Virus record (IMG/VR): IMGVR_UViG_3300032117_000015
Coordinates: 1-64,000 of that record
Reading direction: 5' to 3' (one strand)
DNA: 64,000 nt
Origin: a virus
The translations under genes were made by a program, and so were the position numbers. The notes under the pieces were generated by a model that did no database searches, was not told where the DNA came from, and saw only the letters and a list, made by a program, of their open reading frames with translations. The number at the start of each line of letters is the position of its first letter. The first letter of the stretch is position 1. Shown here piece after piece: positions 32,267 to 44,300 of this stretch.

Positions 32267-33095
32267 CGATATAACGATTTAAACTAAATTTGTTCATAAC
32301 ATGCACATCTAACCCTGTGGTTTTTATTGCAGTATATTCTCCTAAATGATTTTTCTTTTCTACTAAAAATTTCATTTTGTTGCCATCAGTACTAATCAAT
32401 ATATCTTTGTCCGATGTATAAATCATTTTACCAGGCAATTCTACAGTAAATTCACCTTCTGTTTTTCCATTAAAGATATGTATTGCAATACTAAATGCTG
32501 TATCATTTCTAAATGCAGGAGCATCAATAGTATAAAGGGTTCTAAAATAAATCCAATTTACCTTAATATATTCTATGAGGTCAAAGAAAGATTGCATCAA
32601 AGGCGTTTTATCAAATATAAAAACTGTTGCCCAGTAAAATGGGATACTAAAAGGATTTATACGTTTAAATGCATTGAGTTCTCGTTCTGAAACTAAATCA
32701 AAACTGTTTCTGTAAATTTGAAATTCGTATTGATTATATAATGCAGGTTTAAGTACACTAGAATTTAAAATGTAATCAGTATCCATAACAAGTGTTCTAT
32801 CGTATGGTGTTAAATCATAAACACTACTACGAGAAAAGTTTTTCCATTCTGCAGTTATTCCTGTGAGAGATCCGTCATGGAATCTTCTGTGTTGTGCAGG
32901 ACCCGATTCTTCTAATTGTATAACTTTATCAAATCCGTGATCGGGGAAATTAGCCTGCAACCATTTATGGTCATCCGTTATTAGACTAACTGGAATATCT
33001 AGATATTGTTTAATTCTACTTGCGGCAAAAATTGCCATCTTAATATAATCAATACTAGAATTATTTTGTGCAATAAGCACCGCACCTATTGTCAT
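32247..33095 (-). CDS. glycosyltransferase-like protein
   Basis: A 282-residue protein of the same general plan as the next gene: an N-terminal Rossmann-like start (IGAVLIAQNNSSIDYIKMA), VSLITDD, and LVMDTDYIL (DxD, about residues 103-105). The C-terminal domain is beta-rich. Very likely a nucleotide-diphospho-sugar transferase fold; the acceptor is unknown. Confidence 0.6.
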   Translation of the reverse strand: MTIGAVLIAQNNSSIDYIKMAIFAASRIKQYLDIPVSLITDDHKWLQANFPDHGFDKVIQLEESGPAQHRRFHDGSLTGITAEWKNFSRSSVYDLTPYDRTLVMDTDYILNSSVLKPALYNQYEFQIYRNSFDLVSERELNAFKRINPFSIPFYWATVFIFDKTPLMQSFFDLIEYIKVNWIYFRTLYTIDAPAFRNDTAFSIAIHIFNGKTEGEFTVELPGKMIYTSDKDILISTDGNKMKFLVEKKNHLGEYTAIKTTGLDVHVMNKFSLNRYIDGGYGV

Positions 33096-33442
33096 AGCTC
33101 GACTATATCCGCAATCTTTCTTTTGCGTTTTAAATCATTATACTTTACAGCATAGTCGTTCGTAGATTCAAAATATATAAAAGAAATATCATCTAAAAAC
33201 TTTTGAACATCTCCAATAAGAACTGGAAAGTTATTAACATCTATAAATGCCACATCGTTAGTATAACCTAAATCTATGACTGTTTTAGTAAAGCTGATTA
33301 AATCTGGTGTGATTTTGAATGTTGCACCGTTGGTATAATACACCAATTTCTGGTTGTATTCTTCTAAAATAATTCTTCTTTGATTTGAAAGTGTAGCAGT
33401 ATAATTTGCAACTGCAAACGCTTTTTCAATTCTTTCATCCAT
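33092..33442 (-). CDS. conserved phage protein, first gene of the glycosyltransferase cassette
   Basis: A 116-residue protein with IEKAFAVANYTATLSNQRRI, YYTNGATFKITPDLI and a middle VAFIDVNNFPVLI. This is recognisably a family seen in T4-like phages near tail genes, without assigned function. It has its own strong promoter and a four-base overlap with the next gene. Confidence 0.65.
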   Translation of the reverse strand: MDERIEKAFAVANYTATLSNQRRIILEEYNQKLVYYTNGATFKITPDLISFTKTVIDLGYTNDVAFIDVNNFPVLIGDVQKFLDDISFIYFESTNDYAVKYNDLKRKRKIADIVEL

Positions 33443-33462
33443 AAGAAACTCCGTAGTGTACT

Positions 33463-33491
33463 ATGATACACTACAGTAGTTAGCTTGTCAA
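33463..33491 (-). promoter_or_regulatory. sigma-70-like promoter for the minus-strand cassette
   Basis: On the minus strand TTGACA (33486-33491), 17-base spacer and TATCAT (33463-33468), 18 bases before the start codon at 33442. Confidence 0.75.
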
Positions 33492-33495
33492 GTAA

Positions 33496-35544
33496 TTAGA
33501 GAGAAGTTATTTGGCCAATTGCTGGCAAATAATTGTATAAATTGGACACTGGTGCCATTGTTACATAGTTACCGGATGCATACGAAATATTAACTTCGCT
33601 TGCTACTGTACCTGTAACATCTTCGTCAATGTCGTAAGGATTGACTGTTGTCTTGTAGAAATCTTCTGTACCTGCCGCTTGGAATGTTGTTCCGCTTAAT
33701 GACCCGGTACTCAGGGCCACATCTGATGTAATTGGTGTAGCCGCTGTCGCATTATTATAGCTAGTAGCTAGTGTTACACTATTATTTCCAGAATTTACAC
33801 TTGCAACATAATATGTCGATCCAGGAGATCCAGCTGATAATCCATTTCCGCCTGTACCTTTAAACAAAATCACAGTACCTTGAATTATGTTTGAAACACT
33901 ACTTAAGAAGACAGTGTTTGAAGCACCTGTGGAGTTTGCAGTACCAGTTACTACAGGGAATCCACTTGATAAATCTTCAAACATAATTTGGAATGTAAGT
34001 TGATTTCCGGCACTATTTAGTTGTGCCCAAATTGTATATTGATTCGGTGCATATACACTAGAACCAGGAGCACCTACACTATTTGTAAAAATAGGAACTA
34101 ACGGACCGCCTGCATTGTTTAAGAAATATTGCCAGCCATTGCCAGTGCCTGTTCCTGAACCTGATGGGCTAGTTCCATAATAGCTAAAAGTGACTGTTCC
34201 CATACCATTTAAAATAGTATACCAAGAATAGTTCTTAGTACCAGTTGTTGGCACTGCTCCTGCTGATGTTGGAATAGTTGGAGATATAGTGCCTGGAGAA
34301 CTCATACTAGCACTAAATTGTATCGATCCGCCTGAATTGAAGAAATATTTTGCGGCTTGCGATCCAGAATATCCTGTTCCACTTGGGAATGTAACTGTAA
34401 CTGTATTAGAAATAATAGGAGTATTACTTTCAGAAACATTAAAAGTACATGTTAGTGTTTCTGGTAAAGCTAAACTAGCAACTGTTTGAGTATTATTAAC
34501 AGTATAAGAATAAGCCGAGAATGGTTGTAAACTTCCGGCACTACCAACTGTTTGGGCCGGTCCAGCAATAGTCCAAGTTGATCCGCCGCCGCCTGTAACT
34601 ATTGTACCAGCCGCTAAATTGCCGCCGCCGCCGAACAACAACATACCCCCGCTAAGTGGCCCAGTTACACCAGAAACTGTTAAAATATTTCCAACAATAT
34701 AACCAGAGAAAGTAGCAACGTTTACTGCTGTAATAACCGTTCCTGCACTTACACCAGAACCAGTGACTGTCATTCCAGCGGCAAAACTTCCGCTTGGAGT
34801 AGTAATAGTAGTCATTGTAGTTCCGCTAATATAACCACTAGCGGCTACAGATCCTGATGAAGGGTTAGTAATACTTGTGCCGCCCCATGGTCTGCTCGAT
34901 CCTTGTCTTGCAGTAATAAATGGAAAGCCGCCCGATGTTGGAGTACCAATTGTTGGAGTTGCAAGTTGTCCGTTTGGAGGAATTGCATAGCACCCTGGGT
35001 ATGTAATACCGTTAACTATACTACCAGATCCACTATTTGCCAATGCCGATGACATTGTTAAGTATGCAATTCTGTCTGTTTCTTTAATTTTTACACTTGA
35101 AGACGCAGTAGTTAGTGCAGGACTTGGAGTATTGTTTAACTGATGTTGATAAACGTTTGTAATATCTTGTTGTAATGCGTTCCATTGGGCTGTTGAAATA
35201 GTATTTCCAGAACTAACTGTACTACTATTCAGTATTTGACCGTAACCTGTTGAAGCTCTTCCAAGGATTGGAGATATTGTGTTATAAATTGTATTATAAT
35301 CGTTAGCTAAAATTAAAGGTGTTGTACCTGTAATTGTAATTTGAGATCCACTGCTACCTGATGTTTGGCTAACACTTACTGTATATGTTCCTGTTGAACC
35401 TGCACCTGAAATTCCAGAAGTAATATATGTGTTTGCAGAAATACCGCTACCGGTAATACTCATTGGAACAAGAATAGTTCCACTTGCAACAGAACTAACT
35501 GTTAATGTTGTTCCACTAATATAACCGGTAAAAATAGCTGTCAT
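33496..35544 (-). CDS. tail fibre / adhesin-like protein with beta-stranded repeats
   Basis: A 682-residue Gly/Ser/Thr-rich protein. Residues 1-75 are one copy of a module (YISGTTLTVSSVASGTI..GISA.TYITSG...GTYTV..SQTSGSS); similar ones occur near residues 228-260 and 276-330. Long beta-rich stretches and little else suggest a trimeric tail fibre. The C-terminus (IGQITSL) may be the receptor tip. The binding site AGGAAAA and an AATAAATA box precede it. Confidence 0.7.
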   Translation of the reverse strand: MTAIFTGYISGTTLTVSSVASGTILVPMSITGSGISANTYITSGISGAGSTGTYTVSVSQTSGSSGSQITITGTTPLILANDYNTIYNTISPILGRASTGYGQILNSSTVSSGNTISTAQWNALQQDITNVYQHQLNNTPSPALTTASSSVKIKETDRIAYLTMSSALANSGSGSIVNGITYPGCYAIPPNGQLATPTIGTPTSGGFPFITARQGSSRPWGGTSITNPSSGSVAASGYISGTTMTTITTPSGSFAAGMTVTGSGVSAGTVITAVNVATFSGYIVGNILTVSGVTGPLSGGMLLFGGGGNLAAGTIVTGGGGSTWTIAGPAQTVGSAGSLQPFSAYSYTVNNTQTVASLALPETLTCTFNVSESNTPIISNTVTVTFPSGTGYSGSQAAKYFFNSGGSIQFSASMSSPGTISPTIPTSAGAVPTTGTKNYSWYTILNGMGTVTFSYYGTSPSGSGTGTGNGWQYFLNNAGGPLVPIFTNSVGAPGSSVYAPNQYTIWAQLNSAGNQLTFQIMFEDLSSGFPVVTGTANSTGASNTVFLSSVSNIIQGTVILFKGTGGNGLSAGSPGSTYYVASVNSGNNSVTLATSYNNATAATPITSDVALSTGSLSGTTFQAAGTEDFYKTTVNPYDIDEDVTGTVASEVNISYASGNYVTMAPVSNLYNYLPAIGQITSL

Positions 35545-35563
35545 TTGTTTTCCTCGTCTGCGA

Positions 35564-35571
35564 TATTTATT
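35564..35571 (-). promoter_or_regulatory. candidate late promoter box AATAAATA
   Basis: Minus strand AATAAATA, one mismatch to GATAAATA, 19 bases before the fibre gene start at 35544, between the two fibre genes. Confidence 0.45.
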
Positions 35572-35572
35572 T

Positions 35573-37081
35573 TTATAGAATTACACATTCAATAATATTG
35601 ATATCATTGTATTGTGCATCTAATTTGTCTTCTAAGGCAATAGCAAATGGGTTATTTCCAGGTGAAGTAGTAGTCATATTTGGTGTAGCATTAATTGAAA
35701 AACCTGATCCATTTGATCCTGGATAAATTAAATCACCCTTATTAACAGGACCTTCAATTTTTACTGGAACACGACCTCTTAGAGCAACATAAACGCCGCC
35801 TTTTAACTCACTGTTCATCATATATGCTGGGTTAGTACTAATAACTCCTAGTGCATATCCATCAGTTGTACATGCAGTAATTTCTTTTTCACCGCCAACC
35901 ATAACAACTGTACCAGGTGCATATTCTACATCTGGAAGATATTTTTCCGCTAAGTCAGCATAGTTAGCAGATGTTGCTGTTCCTTGGAATAAATTAGCAG
36001 ATAAATTGCCATTTCCGTCACGTCCAGCGATTGTGTTTGCAGAAGCTGTCATATTAGCTTGTGCATAACCGTATCCCGGTAAATTAACTAAATTTGCCTG
36101 TGTTGCTGTTCCTACAAAAGAACTAGCATATACATTTAACCATTGATAAGACGAACTACCTAGGCTCGAAACTCCACTTTGTCCTGGAATTAAATCAGTT
36201 CCAATCAATTCCAATGGAGTAACTGTGCTTCCGTTTAGTGCAGTAGTTTGAAATAAGAATCCACCAGTACTTGTAAGAGATACAGTTGGCTGACTTACGT
36301 TAATTACATTGCCCGAGGCAATTGATAAACTCAAATTATTGTTTGCACCGACAGTAAATCCTGAAGAAAAACTTGCTTGTGTAAATGCAGAACTACTTAA
36401 TGTAACATACGAGCTTGCAGGCAATCCATTTAGCATTAATGCGTTACTTGCAGTTCCTTCAAATCTGTATCCACCAGATGTAACACCATTAGTAGATGCC
36501 TGAGTATCTACTAAAGTAATACCTTGAACAATTTGATCAAATCCTGGAACTACGTTATTTGCCATTGTGAAGGAAGAATTGCTAATAATTGCAACTACAG
36601 TTCCGTTAGCAATAGCTTGAATAACTGGGTATGAATGTAAACCTGATGAATCAGTTAAACTAACTGATTGCATTTGTGTTGTACCTGCTCCTGTGACTTC
36701 TTGTGGTCCAACAAGTGTAAGTCCGCTACCGTTATAAACATAAAGCTGGTTACTTGCTGTATTAAAAAAGAAATCGCCTTGTGTTAGACCAGCTGGCTGG
36801 GCAGTACCAACTTCTGCTCCGTTGGCTTGACGGAAATAACTACCGTCCCAAAATTTTAATTTTTTATTACCACTATCATACCAAATTTGCCCAGCAAGTG
36901 GATTAGGTGGTTGGGTAGTATTTGCAAAATTTTCAAGCAACCAAACGAAATTGTCGTTTTGTGATTGGCCGTATCCTGCATAATTCTTACCAATTAGGGT
37001 AAGATCTGTGGAAGTATCAACCGTGCCGTCCGCAACTGTTGCAAGTAATGTTCCGTTATAATGGTTAATTGTATATGACAT
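35573..37081 (-). CDS. tail fibre protein with shared N-terminal attachment domain and processing-type C-terminus
   Basis: A 502-residue protein. Residues 1-110 share the virion-anchoring domain with the next two genes ([37 protein letters not shown]). The middle is beta-rich fibre sequence. The C-terminus opens with YADLAEKYLPDVEYAPGTVV and contains GRVPVKIEGPVNKGD, features of self-processing or chaperone domains at fibre ends (Peptidase G2-like). Likely a tail or side fibre for host binding. Confidence 0.7.
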   Translation of the reverse strand: MSYTINHYNGTLLATVADGTVDTSTDLTLIGKNYAGYGQSQNDNFVWLLENFANTTQPPNPLAGQIWYDSGNKKLKFWDGSYFRQANGAEVGTAQPAGLTQGDFFFNTASNQLYVYNGSGLTLVGPQEVTGAGTTQMQSVSLTDSSGLHSYPVIQAIANGTVVAIISNSSFTMANNVVPGFDQIVQGITLVDTQASTNGVTSGGYRFEGTASNALMLNGLPASSYVTLSSSAFTQASFSSGFTVGANNNLSLSIASGNVINVSQPTVSLTSTGGFLFQTTALNGSTVTPLELIGTDLIPGQSGVSSLGSSSYQWLNVYASSFVGTATQANLVNLPGYGYAQANMTASANTIAGRDGNGNLSANLFQGTATSANYADLAEKYLPDVEYAPGTVVMVGGEKEITACTTDGYALGVISTNPAYMMNSELKGGVYVALRGRVPVKIEGPVNKGDLIYPGSNGSGFSINATPNMTTTSPGNNPFAIALEDKLDAQYNDINIIECVIL

Positions 37082-37107
37082 GGTGTCGCTTGTTCCTTAT
37101 TTCAGTG

Positions 37108-37115
37108 TATTTATC
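37108..37115 (-). promoter_or_regulatory. late promoter box GATAAATA
   Basis: Exact match on the minus strand, 26 bases before the fibre gene start at 37081 and within the spacer after the upstream fibre gene. Confidence 0.6.
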
Positions 37116-37127
37116 ATAGTTTTGCTG

Positions 37128-38462
37128 TTAGAAGGTTCCTAACGCTACTCGTTTCCAAGTAGCACTACCGCCAACGCCACCCGCAGTACACACATACATG
37201 TAACTAGAATCCCACGCTATTTGTCCTGTTACGCCTGCCGCTGTGCTAGATGCTGGTGTTGCTGTACTAATTCTAAATGTACCATTTACATCTAGGGTTG
37301 CTTGAGGTCTATTTCCCGAATTAAATCCGTTAATTCCAACGTTTCCAGTGTTTGAACTTACAAAAATTGAAGAACTGTTAGTACTAACAGGCAATGATAT
37401 TTCAAAATCTTGACTAGAAATATTTGATGCTATTTCTAGCAATGTGGAACTTACTGTAACTTGTGATTGAGCAGAAGTTCCTAATATTAAAGGTGTTGCA
37501 TTATTAATCGACAATGTCCCGCTAGTTGAGTTTTGGTAAGTGTCTGTAGATAAAAATTGTTCTGCAGATTTTAATGATCCATCTGCCGCTAGTAATTTAC
37601 TAGACTGTGATGTTGGAACATTAAAATTAATACCTGCAAAAGTACTGACATTAAATCCAATATTAATTGTTCCTTGAATCGATGTAATAGTAATCGGGCT
37701 AGCCGAACTACCAACAGTTTGGCTTGTACTTAGTGTATAGGTTCCAAGTTTTCCTTGTGCAACTCCTATTCCACCTGGGCCTGTACCAAATCCAGTAATA
37801 ATTGCTTTTGAAGATATACCTGCTCCAGATACTGATTGCCCTATACTAATAGTTCCAGATGTTACTGAAGTAACAGTCAATGTTGTTCCATTAGTGTATC
37901 CTGTAAAAACTGCTGTTGATGTAAATCCACTAATACTACTAGCAGGAACAAATGATTCTTTTGCAAAAATTCCCATTAATGTATTTGCAATGTATAGCAA
38001 GACAATAGTATGAGAAACTCCGCTAACATCTAGTATGTCTTGTACAACAAACCCAGACGGTGCTTGAGATTTAGTATAGATGGGACCAGCTAATGTTGTT
38101 TGTGTGCCATCGTTAAAAAATAACTGACTAGTAGCATTATTAATCCAGAACCCGCCAGTTGTTAATCCGCTCGGTGCAGTAGAAGCTACCAGTGTGTTTC
38201 CAGTAGGTGTAAATGTTGTGCCATTGTACACTTGCAAAAGATTTTGACTAGTATCATACCATAATTGGCCTTTAATTGGATTATTTGGCTGTGTTGTATT
38301 TGCAAAATTTTCTAACAAATGCACAAAATTATCGTTGACATACAATCCGTAACCAGATGCATTTTGTCCAATTAAGGTCAAATCTGTTGCAGTTTGGTCT
38401 ATTGTACCATTAGGAACTGCAACTAGTTTAGTTCCGTTTGTTAATAAGATTGAATAGCTCAT
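37128..38462 (-). CDS. tail fibre protein, paralogue
   Basis: A 444-residue protein. N-terminal anchoring domain as in the neighbours ([37 protein letters not shown]). The region 185-265 repeats the module [21 protein letters not shown].....[10 protein letters not shown]. The C-terminus ([11 protein letters not shown]) follows a [14 protein letters not shown] strand common at fibre tips. Overlaps the next gene by four bases. Confidence 0.7.
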   Translation of the reverse strand: MSYSILLTNGTKLVAVPNGTIDQTATDLTLIGQNASGYGLYVNDNFVHLLENFANTTQPNNPIKGQLWYDTSQNLLQVYNGTTFTPTGNTLVASTAPSGLTTGGFWINNATSQLFFNDGTQTTLAGPIYTKSQAPSGFVVQDILDVSGVSHTIVLLYIANTLMGIFAKESFVPASSISGFTSTAVFTGYTNGTTLTVTSVTSGTISIGQSVSGAGISSKAIITGFGTGPGGIGVAQGKLGTYTLSTSQTVGSSASPITITSIQGTINIGFNVSTFAGINFNVPTSQSSKLLAADGSLKSAEQFLSTDTYQNSTSGTLSINNATPLILGTSAQSQVTVSSTLLEIASNISSQDFEISLPVSTNSSSIFVSSNTGNVGINGFNSGNRPQATLDVNGTFRISTATPASSTAAGVTGQIAWDSSYMYVCTAGGVGGSATWKRVALGTF

Positions 38463-40708
38463 GATAAATTAGCACCAGTAAAGATAATGTAGTTTAGAGT
38501 CAAGTAAGGATTCATAATGTTAATTGCTGATCCTAATGTTGAAGTATTGACTCCGCCAACTGATATACCTGTAACTTCTGTACTGGTATAATAGCGTGAT
38601 TGGTCGCTATCTGTTGCACTAGAACCAGCGGAGCCATATGTATTTGGAACAACATCAAACGGTACTCCACCTTCTGCATACGGATCAATGTGATGGTGGC
38701 CTGGGTCGGTAAGTTTGTGTGTATGATCTGGCAGATTAGATGTTTGCAATGTTGCTGTTTGGTATCCTGCACCTCCGCCGACTGTATCGGCAGTAGTATC
38801 GCTAACACGCTGAGCCGCACCAATTTGTCCGCCAGTGTTGATAGAATGTCCAGACCCGTCTGTTGCTTGAGTAAACCCAGTCACATCTGTAAGGTTATTC
38901 ATATTATCTCGACCTAACGGGAATCTTCCGCGCATGTCTGGTAATACAAAAGTTCCTACACCTTGTGGTATACCATATGTATTACCAATAACTTTAAATA
39001 AACTTTGATAAGTCGACTGACTAACTTCTGATCCGTCACATAATAACCAACCATTAGGTATAGCTCGAATATTTGGAATTCCTGCAAAAGGTAAAATTAC
39101 GCCAATTGGAACTCCGTATCCACTAGTTTTTAATGTTGAATCTATTTGTAGCAATACTGCTTTAGACATACTAACTAAAGAACCGCTAGAACCACTTCCG
39201 CTCGATTGATATACAAGGAATTGATCGGATGTATTAGATACTAAAGAAGTTGTTTGTGAGTTAATAACTGTTGGGCTTAATTGTGTATTCAACACAGCAT
39301 AGCCTGTTGCACTTTGTCCGTTGAATCCAGTTCCGCCGTCTGAAGACACAACATCGCCTGCTAGCTTAAATGTAATTAATTGATTAAGACTGTTTGCTGT
39401 TCCAGATACACTACCAGTAACTGTTCCTGTAAAGTTACCAGTAAAACTTCCTACAAAAGACTGTGCAAAAATATTTCTGAAAGGATGTGTTTGAGATCCG
39501 ATATCGTATTGTGGAGTTGCGTTAGTTAATGCTGGAGGTAAAATAATAGAACCAGTTGGAGCAGATGAACTAATTTGAAGGACTCCGCCTAAGTTTAAAT
39601 TATTATTAATTGTTGTTGCTAGTGAAGTAGTTACTCCGCTAGAGTTATTAACAGAAAATACAGTAGTTTGTGGAGAACCACCATCTGTTACTGCTAATCC
39701 GCCAGCTGTTCCAACTACTCCTGACGTAATTGAACCCGATACTGTTGTAGGTGCACCTACTGAAACTTTTCCAGATACATCTAAATGAAGTAAATTAGAA
39801 CCGTTTAATAAGAAATCTATATTATTTGTGCTACTTTTGCTATTGAATAAAAATGTATTTGTACCTTGACCGATTGTCAAACTTAAATCACTACCGATAC
39901 TAATACCACTTGTATTTCTAACATTAAATCCGTTATTGGTTGTACTGACTACGTCTGAACGTAGAAAGTTACTACCTGAAACTACTGTTTGAGTCGATCC
40001 AGATCCAACGACTAAAGAATTAGATTGCTGTGCAGTACCCCAAATATATGTAGTACCTTGATCGATTGAATTTGAATATAAATTTATACCAGCATTGATT
40101 GTTGAAAATCCGTTAATTGCAGATTTTGGTGTAAATGAATCAATGCTTATAATTGCTACTCTGTATGCGGCGCTGTTTGAACTGCTAGATGCATACATTG
40201 AAATTACGCTATGTGTTACGTTAGCAGTATCAACAATAGATTCCACTAAAGGACCAGTTGAAAGACCCGAACTAAACTGAGGTCCAATCAATAACCATGT
40301 TGTTCCTGAGAACAAATACAACTGACTATTATCAGTATCTACCCATAAATCGCCCGGATTACTATTAGATACATCAGGAACACCACCTGTTGTAGTTAAG
40401 GTCGATTTTCCTTCACGCTTAATTGATCCTGCTTCAGGCCAATTACCCGATCCATCATAAACTCTTAGGATATTATTTCCAGATGATGTATCATACCATA
40501 GTTGACCTTGCACTGGATTATTTGGAGCTGAAGAATTTGCAAAATTTTCTAACAAATGCAACATGTTTCCTGCAATCAGTGAAGCATATCCTGCATAAGT
40601 TTGCCCAGGAAATGATAAACTAGTTTGTTGATTAACTGTACCATCAGCAACCGTAATGGCCGGTTTTGCAGGATTAGTCGAATCTGTGTATGCAACAGAA
40701 TAAGTCAT
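38459..40708 (-). CDS. tail fibre protein with phage collar domain
   Basis: A 749-residue protein with the same N-terminal anchoring domain ([23 protein letters not shown]), a long beta-rich shaft, and a C-terminal tail-collar domain from about residue 545: [39 protein letters not shown]. The tip [12 protein letters not shown] is the histidine metal-binding type of T4 gp12 short tail fibres. Probably the main adhesin. Confidence 0.8.
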   Translation of the reverse strand: MTYSVAYTDSTNPAKPAITVADGTVNQQTSLSFPGQTYAGYASLIAGNMLHLLENFANSSAPNNPVQGQLWYDTSSGNNILRVYDGSGNWPEAGSIKREGKSTLTTTGGVPDVSNSNPGDLWVDTDNSQLYLFSGTTWLLIGPQFSSGLSTGPLVESIVDTANVTHSVISMYASSSSNSAAYRVAIISIDSFTPKSAINGFSTINAGINLYSNSIDQGTTYIWGTAQQSNSLVVGSGSTQTVVSGSNFLRSDVVSTTNNGFNVRNTSGISIGSDLSLTIGQGTNTFLFNSKSSTNNIDFLLNGSNLLHLDVSGKVSVGAPTTVSGSITSGVVGTAGGLAVTDGGSPQTTVFSVNNSSGVTTSLATTINNNLNLGGVLQISSSAPTGSIILPPALTNATPQYDIGSQTHPFRNIFAQSFVGSFTGNFTGTVTGSVSGTANSLNQLITFKLAGDVVSSDGGTGFNGQSATGYAVLNTQLSPTVINSQTTSLVSNTSDQFLVYQSSGSGSSGSLVSMSKAVLLQIDSTLKTSGYGVPIGVILPFAGIPNIRAIPNGWLLCDGSEVSQSTYQSLFKVIGNTYGIPQGVGTFVLPDMRGRFPLGRDNMNNLTDVTGFTQATDGSGHSINTGGQIGAAQRVSDTTADTVGGGAGYQTATLQTSNLPDHTHKLTDPGHHHIDPYAEGGVPFDVVPNTYGSAGSSATDSDQSRYYTSTEVTGISVGGVNTSTLGSAINIMNPYLTLNYIIFTGANLS

Positions 40709-40711
40709 TTA

Positions 40712-41323
40712 TTAAACTCCTACCAAGCCAGTTAAACTTTGAATACGAACTGTATAATCAATTTGTATAAGTCTGTTTAAACTTTTTAATACTGGGTGAA
40801 AAATTACATGTGTTAGTAGTAAACTTTCACCACTTTTACTGTAACTTTGTAATCCTAATTCATCAAATACATAAGTTTGTTCGCTGTTAACTGATGTATC
40901 GTAAGCAGTTTGTCCGCTAGGCTCGCCGTAGTCTAACAAGCAGGTGCAGAAAATATCGGTATAATTTGTACCAGTTACGTGCCTAATTTCAGTAAAATTA
41001 CGTGTTGGGTCAATATTAGTTGATGCATTCGGGTCAATAACTTTAGCGTATGTTTGATTATACAAACTTGCATTTGTACCGCTAGTATTTGGCGTAAGAT
41101 ATGTAATAATCCCTGTAGGATCTACACTTGTTCCACCGTTACCAAAAGCCATATTGTAAATAAATCCGCCATCTGTGCTGTTTGACAATGATTTAGCTAA
41201 GGCTACACTGATATTTTCGTAATGAATTGCATTACGTTTGTTAATAAAAGTTTCCTTAGAAACAGGGTCATATATATGAATATGACCTTCGATATGAATT
41301 CCAGTTACGTCTTTAGTTTGCAT
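40712..41323 (-). CDS. conserved tail/virion structural protein
   Basis: A 203-residue protein with IHIEGHIHIYDPVS at the N-terminus, LLDYGEPSGQTAYD and YVFDELGLQSYS. The pattern is one I associate with T4-like phages close to the tail fibre genes. Likely a fibre- or baseplate-connecting part; exact role unknown. It is followed by only three bases before the fibre gene. Confidence 0.65.
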   Translation of the reverse strand: MQTKDVTGIHIEGHIHIYDPVSKETFINKRNAIHYENISVALAKSLSNSTDGGFIYNMAFGNGGTSVDPTGIITYLTPNTSGTNASLYNQTYAKVIDPNASTNIDPTRNFTEIRHVTGTNYTDIFCTCLLDYGEPSGQTAYDTSVNSEQTYVFDELGLQSYSKSGESLLLTHVIFHPVLKSLNRLIQIDYTVRIQSLTGLVGV

Positions 41324-41343
41324 ACTAATCTCTCTTTATCTTA

Positions 41344-41351
41344 TATTTATC
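41344..41351 (-). promoter_or_regulatory. late promoter box GATAAATA
   Basis: Exact match on the minus strand, 20 bases upstream of the start at 41323, in the short gap after the giant gene. Confidence 0.6.
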
Positions 41352-41371
41352 AACAGCTTTAAACTGCTAGT

Positions 41372-44300
41372 TTAACTTTTAAATCCTGTGTACCATACAC
41401 CCGGAGCGGCTTTAATGAAGTTAGCAACTGTGCTTGAATCGTAAATTACACTAACATCTCCGGTATACTGCTTACCGTCCCATGGGATTCCAGTCTTTTT
41501 AACTACTGTTACTTCGGTTCCAAATAATGGAGCATTGGCTAAAGTAATTGTACTTGTATTGTTTACAGTGAAATCTGCTGGGTAACTTACATCACCTGCT
41601 GGGCTGTATGGAGCTTTGTTAATATCAAATACGCTATAAGCTGATTTTTTCAAACGAACCATATCGTTTTGACCGCCAACAAACACTTCAACTTGGTCCG
41701 CAGAGCTAATTGTGTATCCGACATTTACAGAAGTTGTACCTAGTGAAGTAATTTTCTTAGTTAAGATTGTATCATTGTATGGAATAGTTTCACTTGGTCC
41801 AATTCCTTGTACAATCGTACCAGCTTTGTTTAAATTGTATACGCCGGTACCTAGCGTTCCTCTACGTAATTGTCCAAGAATATTCCCTGAAATAGTAAAA
41901 TATTCAATTCTTTCTCCGCGAATTTCAACAATACCCGGTTTATTTCCTGCAGGGTTTGGCGCATCTAACTGTGAAGCGTCGGTGACAACGATTGTAGTGT
42001 CATTCCAATTCAAATCTTGTGCAAGTTTTACTTGTTTATTAAGATTCAATCGTTTGTAACTTACACGATTTAGCATATCTTTAAATTGCATATAAGATAT
42101 ACTAGATGTTGAAAGTAAATTACTTCCAAATGTGATTAATGTGATTGTATCACCAGCCACTAACTTAATTCCTAATGTGATACTTTGTAAATCACTATTT
42201 AGAACATAATCGATGCTAGACGTTAATAATGTTGTATTTTTAATTACCCATACATAGTTGCTGTCAATAACTGCACGATCTAAATTAATAATACCACCAG
42301 CAATATTTTTATAAGTGTAGAACTGTGTTGTTCCTGGTGTAATTGAATAATTAGAACTGTATTGAACTGTAGTACGTTGAATGTCTAATACATCTTGCAC
42401 ATATGAACTAATTACTTCAACTGTACCTGTTGGAACTGTTGTAAATGTAATTTGTCCAGAACTTGCATTGTATGAATATCCATTATTGGTAACAATACTT
42501 ACAATTAATTGCTGTCCTGAATATTGTGAATAAATGTTTCTGTTAATTTTAACATTGATGCCGCTTGGATCAACAGTATAATCCGATGCTGGATTTAAAA
42601 GATTATTGCCAGCATAAACTACAACATTTCCAACAGGAACTGAATTAGGAGTAGCTTTAGACGGATCTATTGAATAATTTAATCTATTACCTTTAATAGT
42701 AAAATAACTATTATTAGGAGCTTGTAAAATACTTTGTCCAACACGTACAATCATATTACTTTCATTTGGTAAATTATTTCCAATTGGATATGATAGTGTG
42801 TAAGTCGAAGTGTTTGCAATTGGTGCAATCGTTTGTGTCGTAGTAACTGCAAATGTTTGTTGCAATCCAGAAACAATAATATAATTAATCAATGCTCCAA
42901 CTGCAGGTGCTGTTGCAAACTGAATACCAGTTTGACCTTCAATACTATATGTTGAGTCTGTTTTAAATAAAACTACTTGTGTTGCAACACCATTTACATA
43001 AACTAAACTTGTTGCGCTGTTTGTCCAACTTGCTCTTGTTACAAAATCAACAGTTGTACCGTCGCCTATAAAATAGTCAATGTCTAAAACATTAGATCCA
43101 CTAAAACCAATACTATAGATGCTTAATAATTGGTTGGCAGTTGGCGCTGTTGCAACTAGCTGATTATTAACTGTTGATACTAATTCAATTGTTGCAGTTT
43201 GGTAATTAACAACATAATCTGAATTATATGTTAAAATGTTTGAACCAAGTTTGACTATTATTGCACGTGGATTATTTGGAGTTTGGCCAATTGCATAAGT
43301 GTAAGTAGTATCATCAGTTAGATAACTAATATCTTTAATATTTGCAGATCCACTGTTAGTTTGGTCGTATACCTTAATAGCTAGTGTATCGACGACTTGT
43401 CCTGGTACTACTTCTTCAGGAGCAGGACTGTTTGTAGGAGTAATTAATCCATCTCCATCTAATACAATATCATCAGCCGCAATACCTGTTGCAGTTGTAT
43501 ATGCTAGGTTACCACCATCGAGTTTAGTATCATAATTTGCATCCGGTGTTGGTACTGAACCATCACTTGTGCTTTCTCTTAAAATAAATTGATCGCCTGC
43601 ACCAACTACAAAAGATGCTGGAATTTCAATAGTGTTGCTAACTAATTGGTCAATAATCATGCCATCTAAGGTACTTACTGGTGTACTAGAAGCCGATCCA
43701 CCGTCATCAACTGCACCAAATGAAACTGTTATCAATGCTCCGCCGCCACCTACTGATGTAGTAGTTAAGGTATTTCCAATTACAGGAGTTGGAATAATTG
43801 CGTTAGCATTAGTTTGACTCATTGTTCCAAAGTTAGGATCATCTAAACGAATTGGATTATATGTTCCTGTAACATTAATTAATGATCCAGATGCATAAGG
43901 TGTGCTTAGAGAAATAGATCCTGGCACTATAACTACATCTTTCAATTCGGTTAGATTTTCTGTAAATGTAATTTGTGTTGAATTTACAATGTTTAATAGC
44001 AGTACTTGATCCAATGTAACTGTGTTATGTGTTGTATCGATTGCTGTAATCTTAGTATCGTAACTAAAAGCCGATGCTGTCGCCGCAGTACCTGTACCTG
44101 TTCCTGGACCAGTAGCAATAAATGTTATCCCGGCTTCGTTTGATAATGCACCAATCAGCGTGAAATCAGTTGTGCCAATACTACTAATAGTATAAGTAAC
44201 TCCTGTTGTAAATGCGCCAGCTGGTACTAAAGAATTAGAAACAACTGTTCCGACTTTTAAATTTGAAACACTATTCAATGTTAAAATATATCCGCCTGCA

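Noticed and set aside
36309-36503. Plus-strand small open frames inside tail genes (also 41712, 46959, 51570 and others)
   Set aside because: Antisense shadows of Gly/Ser/Thr-rich minus-strand genes; no start signals.
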